Below the pieces are notes generated by a model. The model saw only the letters and a program-made list of their open reading frames with translations. It made no database searches and had not been told where the DNA came from. The position numbers and the translations under genes are program-made. Shown in pieces: positions 55,408 to 64,000 of a DNA stretch of 64,000 bases; within the stretch, counting starts at the first letter, position 1, and every line of letters starts with the position of its first letter. The stretch comes from Vanessa cardui (Eukaryota > Arthropoda > Insecta > Lepidoptera > Nymphalidae). The DNA is taken from the NCBI RefSeq assembly GCF_905220365.1, contig NC_061151.1:2536197-2600196 (forward strand). The letters run 5' to 3'.

Positions 55408-55709
55408 CACTAATCTCAATTGGGTACCACAGTTTCCTGTTTATACGATTTTATTGAGTGTGTGTATTAAGACAAAATATTTATACTGAATTGAATACTA
55501 TTGCAAAAAAATCGGTTTACAAAGGTGGCTTTACTTCCCAATCAGCAGTTTCTTTAAGTTTAATATTTTTTTTCTCTCCCCAGTTTCTCCCTCGTTGAAT
55601 TTCAAATAAGTCGGCGTATTAAGTATGCATTTCAGGCTGCGTAAAAATAAATATAAATAAAACACATTGACAATAAATATAAACAAAAACAATACACATA
55701 TTAACAAAG

Positions 55710-55890
55710 AGCCAATTTGGCCCAGTGACTAGAACGTCAGTCTTGATCACCATTGATTTTTTATGTGCTTGATTTTTGATGACGTTTATCTCGTGTTCGG
55801 TTGCGGAGGAAAACGTCGTGAGGGTACCTGCATGTGTGTAATTTCAATGATTCTCCAACCCAGTCCAGCTGTGGCCCATTAGCTCTGCTT
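55710..55890 (+). repeat. SINE-B copy, diverged
   Basis: GAGCCAATTTGGCCCAGTGA, CTCGTGTTCGGTTGCGGAGG and CGTCGTGAGGGTACCTGCAT follow the SINE-B order. Confidence 0.6.
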
Positions 55891-57329
55891 TTAACCTACA
55901 TATGTAATTAGTAATATCTTGTCCTTAAAAAGAAGGAAAATCATTGTTACATATGCTTTGCTTTGTCTGATCTTCACTATATATTATAAAACAAGTCACC
56001 CGGCCGTGTCTGTCTGTATGTTCGCTATGAACTTCAAAACTACTGAGCGGATTTTCGTACGGTTTTCACTAATAGACAGGGGGATTCATAAGGAATTAAA
56101 CATGTCGAAAAAAGCAACAGAAAAGTATAAATAAATGTTATATATAAAAAAAGCTATGTCCCCATCCCGTGTAAAGCTGGAACGGGCCGTTAGTGAGATT
56201 ATAAATATTACAAAAAAAGGCAAATAGAGTGCGCGGAACTCTAAAGTGAAGCAAGAAAAGCGAAAACAAAATCAAGACCGACTATTATTATAAAAATATG
56301 CACGTATTCTAAAATTGATATTCCTCTAACGGAAGCAGAGATGGTGGGAAATTCAACTATTCATTAATTTATTTATAATATCCGCTAAAACAGCATATAA
56401 AATCTATTATTAATAAAAAAAAAATATGCTCCACATCCCGTAAATTGCGTGCCAAGTAGAGCATACGCCGTTGACAGTTTCCGAAGTTGTTACGGTTAAT
56501 GACGTTGTGTTTGATGCTTTTAAGAAATACAAAATAAGTTTTTATATAAATTGTCTTAAGATTTTTTTATCAATGTTATAGAACATAGCGTTCATCTATG
56601 GTTAATATTTATAATCAATTTATTTTCAAAATGTCAACGGTATAATTAGTTGGCAGAACAATATGATTTTGTTATAAAAATATATTTTACTGTTAATTTT
56701 AGTGTATATAATCGTTTAGAACTTAATATTTTTAGGGATTAGTAAGTTAATTTGAACGAAGGCTTTAGATATAAAATGAAAATGAGCTGCTGGTGTCTTG
56801 TGTAACGTAGAATCAAATTCCAGATCAGACTAATAGCAGTCCAGACCCAAAAAATTGGCGGAATTTAAATACCAAACACTAAGAAAACACCTACAGGTGT
56901 TGGTTCCGCTCTTGAACTTCGATCAAAATTTCTCAGTATCAGTTTCAGAGTAATGTAGAATGGTAGAATTAATTCTCAAAGAGAGAGCATTAACAAGAGC
57001 AGTTTGTCCAGCCGTGGGAAACATTCTCCGCTTTATTTTAGTATAAAAAATATTCCTACGTAACAATTTCGTATAACTATTATAAGTTTAAACAATCTTT
57101 AACAACGTTCTTCGATGTCCGAACATTTGTTATAAACAGATTAAAAAGAGGCTGAACAATACCTAAATTGTTTGTTGAAAGAGAAAGTAAGTACTGATTG
57201 AATCGACAGATACATTATCATTTAAATTGATCTTATACAATCTTTTCCACGCTGATAATTATAACAGTAACAGTTTTTTTATTAAGACATTTTTTGTATC
57301 CGGCTACATCTGATGTACTAATAGTGTTA

Positions 57330-57535
57330 GCCGATTTTTGGCCCAGTGATTATGGGACGAAAGCTGCATGTAGAAAATCGGTTATGGTCTCGTTTTGAAG
57401 TGCTCAATCATAGATGTGCTGGAAAATAAAGAAAGATTATTGATCGCCTTTTATTAAATTGTTGTGATTTAACAAAGATTTAATATTGAGGGATAAGTTA
57501 CTGGTCGGTTAGAGATTGGTACTACTGAGTTTGAT
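57330..57535. repeat. Repeat family H copy 3
   Basis: TTTGGCCCAGTGATTATGGG through CTGGTCGGTTAGAGATTGGT, same order as 43080. Confidence 0.55.
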
Positions 57536-57653
57536 GGGTTTAATATGCACGCGTTGTAAGCGCTGTTCCATCTTACCAATTATCATCGTACCACGTATCT
57601 GGAAAGTCAACATTTTGGAATTGCCTCACTGCTGGGATACGGCCTATGCTCTA

Positions 57654-57831
57654 CTAGTATTTGCCCGCGGCTTTGCTCGCGTTTTTGGGTGCTGGTTGTC
57701 ATGTGTTAGGCAGAAAAAGTAGCCTGTGTCCTTTCTTCGAGTTCAAGTTTGCTTAACATCAAGTTTCATTATGATTTTGGCAAAGCGACAAAAATACATA
57801 GTTACTTTAACATTTATAATATTAAAATAGA
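57654..57831 (-). mobile_element. Helitron-like element, short
   Basis: Minus strand A|TCTATTTTAATATTATAAAT ... CTAG|T, 178 bp, with GCGAGCAAAGCCGCGGGC near the CTAG end. Confidence 0.72.
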
Positions 57832-58171
57832 TATAAAAGTCAAGGTTTGCGATTATTCCGCTACTCTGCTTGAATGCTGTTTACTGAATAGAGTTGACAA
57901 CATTTCACAAGAATCGTTTTCCTCTTGATGACTACCTAACGCAATTTAAACACATGAAATGATTCGCAATCATCGGTAAAGATGCACGTGTGCTAACCGC
58001 TGGAACATCTCAGCGTAAAATATTAAGACGTCATCCTAACAAAGCCAATGTCACACGTGTTTGTCTAGGTATATAATGATTCACGTGTCGAACGATCTTA
58101 TAAGTTTTGCTAACAAAAGATAAGTCATTTACTGGCGCGAGTCTTTTGTTTTTCATAATAAAGATGTAATA

Positions 58172-58405
58172 CTAGCTGTGTCCGCGACCTTGTACGCGTT
58201 TGAATTTAACGAAAAATATTATTGTAGCCTAATTTACTACTTATTATATAAGTTATCTGCCAGTGAAACTCCCGTCAAAATCAGTCCAGCTGTTCCAGAA
58301 ATTAGCCGAAACAAACAGATAGACATTATAAAAAATGGTTTTTTGGTATATGTGCCGTGTATACATACATATACATTGAAAAAAAAGGTCTATTTTAATA
58401 TTAGA
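58172..58405 (-). mobile_element. Helitron-like family 2, opposite strand
   Basis: Starts at CTAG (58172-58175), then CTTGTACGCGTTTGAATTTA and GCCAGTGAAACTCCCGTCAA, the complement of the 63605 element. The 109-codon frame here is the translated repeat. Confidence 0.65.
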
Positions 58406-58479
58406 AATGACACTTTTGGTAGCACATACGTGCCGTGGTGGATATATAGTTTTGAGGCTTATTCTCGGAGGGCATTACA

Positions 58480-58560
58480 ATTTCAAACTAATAGTAGCTT
58501 CACTTAATTGTAAAATGACGATTAGAAAGTGTTTGTAAAAGCCTACTATTTGATTGTATT
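58480..58560 (+). repeat. Family D fragment
   Basis: ACTAATAGTAGCTTCACTTA, AAATGACGATTAGAAAGTGT and AAAGCCTACT without the final tail. Confidence 0.5.
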
Positions 58561-58707
58561 TAAAACATAATATGTATCCTTTATTTACTCTTGGAATGTA
58601 CTATATACTTTTATTTATAGACCGTAAAAATTGTCTTAAAGCGATATCTCTACTAAGCGATATTGTAATGTCTATCTTCGATAGTATTGTTATTTAATAT
58701 AGAAAAA

Positions 58708-58870
58708 GCTTTGTGCAAGCCCTTCTGGGTAAGTACCGCCCATTCATGCTATAATCTACCACTAAGCAGTTACACATAGTGCTGTTGTGTTACAGTTTCA
58801 AGGGTAAGCCAGTTTAATTACAGGCACGAGGGTAATCTCAGTTCTCAGGGTTGGCTCTTAGCGATATAAG
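58708..58870 (+). repeat. SINE-A fragment, diverged
   Basis: AAGCTTTGTGCAAGCCCTTC through GGCACGAGGGTAATCTCAGTTC, in SINE-A order. Confidence 0.6.
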
Positions 58871-59607
58871 GCTTTTTTTTATTTTACGGCCACAATGTAG
58901 TTTGTCTGTCCATCTATCTATACTATATGTATATGAACTAGGTTTCTCGTTATTGTGTCATTTACCTACCCTTTATGTCATACAAAATCAATACAAAGTA
59001 TTGGTGCTTTGTAGTTGAATATTTATAAGTGACTGGCACAGACTACAACGAGCTTTAAAAAGTTCTACCTGTTTAATATGTCGGTATTATACGATACGTA
59101 ATATTATTATTGTTTCATGAAAGATTGTTTCATAAAAGTAAATACTACAACTTGTAACCTGATAAGGTAAACAATGTGTTTCTGGTCGTATTACTAAAAA
59201 AAATGTCCTCTATATAGTCGTATCATAATTAATATTAAAATGAATAATTAATTCAGTATCGAATACACAGTACGTAATACGAGTGACCAAAGTATTTTCT
59301 CTCGATACGCGCTAGTGGTTACAAATCGTTGTGTCGTGACGCTCTGAAGTCAAGTCTGTCGTTTGTTTCAGAATTAATTTGAATAATCCACAATTTCATT
59401 ATTTTCTGCTAGACTAGTTCTCGGCCCCGCCTTCGATTACCCATTGTTCGCTAACGGTGTGTGTGCGTTGTATGATAAATGATAATGGGAGTATAGAAGA
59501 TCGTATGTAACTCGGGACGCGCCCGACTTCGCCCGGAAACAATTTAATAATGAAGAATATTATAAGATATAATTATTATTATGTCTTCTTTTTCTTTTTT
59601 TTACGTT

Positions 59608-59900
59608 ATAGGGGGCATACGAGCAGGAGGCTAGCCTGATGGAAAGCGATCACCACTGCCTAGGACATCTGCAACACTGGGGGGCTTACAGGTGCGTTGC
59701 CGGCCTTTAAGGAAGGAGTACTGCTTGAAATAAAACTAGTTATAACGGATTTGAATCGCGTATATTAATTATTTTGGACATCCCGACGTTTCGAGCACTT
59801 TACAGCGTTCGTGGTCACGGGTCTACCCGTTGGGTTGAGTCTACCCGAGTCTAACATTATAAGGAGTACGGCTCTTTTCTTGAAGGTTGTTTCTTGAAAA
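59608..59900 (-). repeat. Repeat family F copy 3, split by family E insertion
   Basis: GGGGGCATACGAGCAGGAGG to AAGGAAGGAGTACTGC, then continuing after the insert with AAGGAGTACGGCTCTTTTCT. About 9 bp (AAGGAGTAC) is repeated across the insert. Confidence 0.72.
59735..59866. mobile_element. Short retroposon family E, copy 2
   Basis: AAATAAAACTAGTTATAACG through ACATCCCGACGTTTCGAGCA to TCTAACATTAT. Start and end match the copy at 34445, which fixes the unit at about 127-132 bp. Confidence 0.8.
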
Positions 59901-60304
59901 TCTTAAGACATTTAGAATTGGTAAATTAGTTACACATACAATGATTCATAATTAAAATTGCGCGTTTACATATACATCATAATATATTTGTTTTGATTGA
60001 TAAACGTATACGTCATTAACGATTCGACGTCGTACGATTTTTGTTGACTTCAAATAGGTGATTGTTGTTTCAGCATTTAATTACGCCTAGAATACTTTTT
60101 AAACCTGACATATGACATAGACCTAATAGATTGTCAGTAGCAAATATGACTCTATTGATATATAGTTTAAAATCGAAACTCTATCGTCATATCTACATCC
60201 ATACTATATACAATATTCAAGAAACAATTTGTCTTGTATACGAATAGTAAGATTGTATATGAGGCAGAAAAAGGTACATATGTGGATTGGAATTGCTTTA
60301 ATTT

Positions 60305-60525
60305 CAGCCGAGATGGCAAAGGTTAGAACGCGTGCACTTAACCGATGATTTCGGGTTCAAAACCAAGCATCACTGAATTTTCGTGTGTCTATTTGGTGTC
60401 GTGTGTCGTGTGTCATCTCGAGTTCGACAGTGATGCAAAATATCACGAGGAAACTTGCATATGACTAATTTTAACGAAATTCTGTCAAAGAGCAAAAGCA
60501 TTGGGCAATTTACAGGCTGTTTACG
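60305..60525 (+). repeat. SINE-B copy, diverged
   Basis: Head CCGAGATGGCAAAGGTTAGA with the A-box partly lost, TTCGGGTTCAAAACC, and tail TTTACAGGCTGTTTACGG. Confidence 0.7.
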
Positions 60526-60663
60526 GTAATGTTTCATTACATATAATTTAAATTGTTTTAAATAATCAATATTTTATGTATGTATGTGATAGGATCTTTT
60601 GAACGACCCTTATATTTTCTTCGTTAGTTTCGCAGTAAAACGTTTTAAAAACATTTTATGAGA

Positions 60664-60836
60664 TACCAGTTGTCGCCCGTTCCTTCGCTAGCGTTTTTCG
60701 TTTTGTCGTTGGTGGTTTTATTAGATAAAAAGGTAGCCTGTATCCGTCGTGTGTTACGGTTATTATTACGCTTTTTTTTTCAGTTCGACAGAGAGACAGA
60801 GTTACTATCGCGGTTATAATATATATTAGTATAGAC
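60664..60836 (-). mobile_element. Helitron-like element, worn
   Basis: CAGTTGTCGCCCGTTCCTTC ... TATAATATATATTAGTATAG. Both ends have drifted from TC/CTAG. Confidence 0.5.
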
Positions 60837-60879
60837 TGGTTTCCTTTCGAAGCTTCGTTCGGGTACAGTACGAATTAAA

Positions 60880-61015
60880 AAATAATGATTGATCGTCAAT
60901 GATCATTTTCGCATAAGAAATGAATAAAGATTCATGATTTTGACGTCATTTAATTCGGTTGTGATCGGTTTTACGAATTTTGCCGATGCTAAATCTTAAT
61001 CGTGTCGTACTAGAC
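60880..61015. mobile_element. MITE family M1, right-end fragment
   Basis: TTTTCGCATAAGAAATGAATAAAG through TTTTGCCGATGCTAAATC and CGTGTCGTACTAGA. Left half missing. Confidence 0.65.
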
Positions 61016-61604
61016 CTTTATCTTTCTTGTACACTTCACTACGTCTATAAAACTGCATGATCTTTATGACAGAAAATTTTTTTACAAACAAACCGCTAAC
61101 CGCACTTATAATATTAGTTCAGATTTTGTTGCTATTCTTTTATTTTTTATCATACAAACGTTGTGTATCTTTTGTTTTGAAGTATTTTCTTTGAAATCAA
61201 TCGACTTGCTAGAAAATTGTTTCGAACTTTGACGATACGACTGTTCCAAGATTGCAATTTATATTTGAGACTTGAGATGTTATGCTGGGTATCCGAAAAG
61301 GAAATATTGGCAACCACTGTGATGTCGATTGGTACCTACAGTTGCCAAGGGATAATGTGTATCGTGCTTGTAAGTTACAAATGGTAAACAATCTTTCTAA
61401 AGTATCTATATAGTGTGTAAGTCGCAGGGACGTTATGGCCCGGAACCGTAAAAGAAAATATCCGGAATTGAATCTATGGGAAAATATTTATTATAATTTC
61501 GTTTTCGAATATTTTTATACTTTTTGTTAACATAATAATTAATAACATTAATTGCTTAAATATATACAAATATGAACTAAAACTAGTTACCGTACAAAAT
61601 AATA

Positions 61605-61680
61605 ATGACCGCGTGGCATGGTGGCAAGAATGCTAGCTGTATTTCCCCCTTGAATCGCAATTCCGATCCTCTGGGCATCC
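61605..61680. repeat. Repeat family G copy 2
   Basis: TGACCGCGTGGCATGGTGGC then GTATTTCCCCCTTGAATCGC and GATCCTCTGGGCATCC, as at 28852. Confidence 0.6.
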
Positions 61681-62024
61681 TTTTTATACTTAAATAGAGT
61701 GAGATGATATTATTGTATTTTTAAGCTGTTTTTTGTGATTCTACCTAATACTTAATTAAGTTAAGTTGTGACCTTGTAAGTTTTTCTTTTGCAATTTATA
61801 ATATCCGTAATTGAAACTATTCGAAACGATCGAATTATCCGGAATAATTTCGTAACCGTATCTGAAACCGGTTGAATATTAATCATATATCCGTTTTCAG
61901 CTGAAATTATATATCAACAACATCCCACGTACATATGTACATATGTAAAGACAAACCCTTTCCTCCTCTATTTGTCATTTTAATTTGAACTACGAAAATA
62001 CGAGATGAGAAAATAATGTACTTG

Positions 62025-62270
62025 TATAAGTACGATACAAATTAGATGTAGCATCGGAAAATGCAATGGAATGAAAATAAAACCGATTACTGCCGATTTA
62101 CACAACTGACGAATATATTAGGTCATATGATATTACAAGTTATTACGTGTGTGTAAAGATCATATTCACATAAGAAATGAACATTGAGAATTTGGGATAG
62201 CGTCCTCAATTCGGATGTGATCGGTTTTACGAATTTTGCCGATGCGACATCTAAGTTGTGTCGTACTATA
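62025..62270. mobile_element. MITE family M1, copy 3
   Basis: Left end TATAAGTACGATACAAATTA, right end ACATCTAAGTTGTGTCGTAC plus TATA. Shorter than copy 1: the TAGCGACGAATAGCG core is deleted. Confidence 0.82.
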
Positions 62271-62649
62271 TGTTTTCTTCAAATTTTCAATGGAAGTATT
62301 CTAGTTATATGTCAAAACAGTAATTGGCAAATTTTTACCGACCGCACCTTTAGATATCATGTGCAAGTATGATTATGAACAAATCTGATTGTGACGTAAG
62401 CAATGTCATATCTATCATTCTTTTTTTTTAATTATAGCAAAGGTTAGTCAGTTATATAACAAAGGTCGGACTTAGATCGGACTTAACAAAGATTTTTTTA
62501 AATCCCAAACGTATGTGTATTGTTAATGTTTTTTTTTGTTTAATGTTATGCAATACTTTATAATATATGTGAGTTTGAGTAGAAAAATAAAAGTATTATA
62601 ATGATGCGGCTTCTACATAAATATGTATGTCTGTTTACATTAATTGAAT

Positions 62650-62878
62650 CGACATGGCCCAGTAGTTAGAATGGGTACATCTTAATCGATGATTGCGGGT
62701 TCAAACGCAGACTAACCACTGAATTTTCATTTGCTTAGTTATTGTTTATAATTCATCTTATGCTTGTCTATTTTTTTCCGATCCACCGATCCGCATTTCA
62801 GCATCGTGGTGTAATGTGTTCCTAACCTTTTCTTAAAAGGGAGAGGGCCTAGCCCAGCTGTGGGAGATTTAAAGGCTG
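62650..62878 (+). repeat. SINE-B copy, diverged
   Basis: Head CGACATGGCCCAGTAGTTAG, B-box GGGTTCAAACGC, deletion in the body, tail AAAGGCTGCTACTATG. Confidence 0.75.
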
Positions 62879-63384
62879 CTACTATGTATTTACATTAAAG
62901 TATGTTGTTAAACGGTTGTCTGTACTTTAAAAAAAATAAACAAAATGATAAAATTTTGGTCTTTTGAACATTTTGACTTAAATACCAAACCTATTTGTAG
63001 TTTTACTTTTATAATACACTTTGAAAGTACTAGTGTGTCCCAATAATAAGTCCAATAAATCTTATACTACAAACAATGTTTTTGTCAACAAAATACATTG
63101 TTTGTTTTTGGTTTAGTTTTAGCAAACCAATTATTTCGAAAAAGTCACGTAGGATAAGTTAAAAGTATTTCTGTACGAATGCTTCGTGCATGATATATTA
63201 TTGATGACTTAACAGTTACCTTGTTTCGATATTCGATGCATTATTAATTTTTCCGAATTCACTCATACCTTTGTGAAATTAAAAAAAAAAAGTGACAGCA
63301 GCTAGAGGCGGGAAAATTTGACAGATGATTGTATTCACAGATACAAGATTATAATTCTTATGAGACTTTGATAATGACTCTGTG

Positions 63385-63537
63385 GTTTTGTAAGTCCGTC
63401 TGGGTGGTACCAAACCACGTACCACGTACAGTAATCTACCAACAATTGCAATACTTGGTATTGTTATGCCTTGAGAGTTGTGTGAGCCAGTGTTGCTACA
63501 AGCGTAAGGGACATGACATCTTAGTTCCCAAGGTTTA
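63385..63537 (+). repeat. SINE-A fragment, diverged
   Basis: TTTTGTAAGTCCGTCTGGGT through GACATGACATCTTAGTTCCC; tail side missing. Confidence 0.65.
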
Positions 63538-63604
63538 GAGGAAATATTTTGACAGTGCCAAAAGATCGAGATTAACCATCCACATATGTATTTGCCTATA
63601 CTAA

Positions 63605-63860
63605 TCTATAGATGTAATAAAATTGAAGTGTCTGTTTGTAATATTAAAATAGGTCTACAGATACACGGTACATATATAAAAAAAAAACATGTTTTACAAT
63701 TTTTGTCTGTCTGTTTGTTTGTTCCGGCTAATCTCTGGAAACGCTGGACCGATTTTGACGAGACTTTCACTGGTAGATAACTGATATAATAAGGAGTAAC
63801 TTAGGCTACAATAATATATTTTTTTGTTAAATTCAAATGCGTACAAGGTCGTACAGCTAG
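63605..63860 (+). mobile_element. Helitron-like family 2, complete short element
   Basis: Flanked by A (63604) and T (63861), it starts TCTATAGATGTAATAAAATT and ends GTACAGCTAG. 256 bp, no coding. It contains GACGAGACTTTCACTGGTAG. This copy defines both ends for the fragments at 37549, 52060 and 58172. Confidence 0.8.
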
Positions 63861-64000
63861 TAAGTCTATATGATAATTTGCAAGAGAATCTTATTTCGAA
63901 ATATTTCCATAGATATAATTGGATCATGGGCAAAACGTATTTGTACATTAATCTATTATCTTAAGTAGGCATTGATGACATCCATTCAGAACCTTGATCT

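Larger units (their letters stand above)
27181..64000. other. 37-kb stretch without recognised coding exons
   Basis: All longer open frames were read. They are AT-rich noise or translations of dispersed repeats. Parts with neither gene nor recognised repeat include 27181-28340, 45150-45790, 53260-53940, 56140-57300 and 58880-59590. This is either intergenic DNA or the first intron of the transcript proposed at 27000-27180. Confidence 0.6.

Noticed and set aside
58178..58507. 109-codon open frame on the plus strand
   Set aside because: It is the translation of a Helitron-like repeat present elsewhere in the window; no protein family resemblance.
59280..59380. Possible alternative first exon near GTTTGTTTCAG
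   Set aside because: No donor of quality follows, and the AG sits in an acceptor-like context without an open frame after it.

Overview
This window is an animal nuclear genome, most likely a butterfly or moth. The protein-coding parts are spliced animal housekeeping genes, and the spaces between exons are filled with dispersed elements I recognise from lepidopteran genomes: tRNA-headed SINEs, short Helitron-like pieces ending in CTAG, and TA- and 8-bp-duplication MITEs. No sequence search could be run, so the species is not named.

Left part (1-27 kb), gene-bearing. (i) 643-13262, minus strand: the first 11 coding exons (456 residues) of cleavage stimulation factor subunit 3 (CstF-77, Drosophila suppressor of forked). 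The 3' end lies beyond the left edge. (ii) 13955-14242, plus strand: an intact, intronless Lsm2 gene, head-to-head with CstF-77 across 692 bp. (iii) 14800-26392, minus strand: a complete 10-exon kanadaptin (SLC4A1AP) gene of 631 residues with an N-terminal FHA domain, tail-to-tail with Lsm2. All exon joins were checked by hand for GT/AG borders and frame. (iv) About 27.0-27.18 kb, plus strand: a possible non-coding first exon ending in a strong GTGAGT donor, facing away from kanadaptin. The three named genes act in nuclear RNA metabolism or are nuclear: CstF-77 in mRNA 3'-end cleavage, Lsm2 in U6 snRNP and mRNA decay rings, kanadaptin in a less defined nuclear role.

Right part (27.2-64 kb): no coding exon was recognised. 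It is a repeat-rich stretch, either intergenic or a very long first intron of the candidate plus-strand transcript. Notable elements are a 1.76-kb foldback element (39379-41136) with about 400-bp inverted arms around a 162-bp tandem array with an alternating dimer pattern; three hAT-like non-autonomous elements with 8-bp duplications; several A|TC...CTAG|T Helitron-like elements; three SINE families; and perfect hairpins.

Most interesting gene-level signal: CstF-77 intron 3 (7738-12029) follows an 11-codon micro-exon. It carries a stop codon 33 nt past the splice donor, then a doubled AATAAA signal and a GT-rich tract. This resembles the intronic poly(A) site through which CstF-77 limits its own expression in vertebrates and flies.
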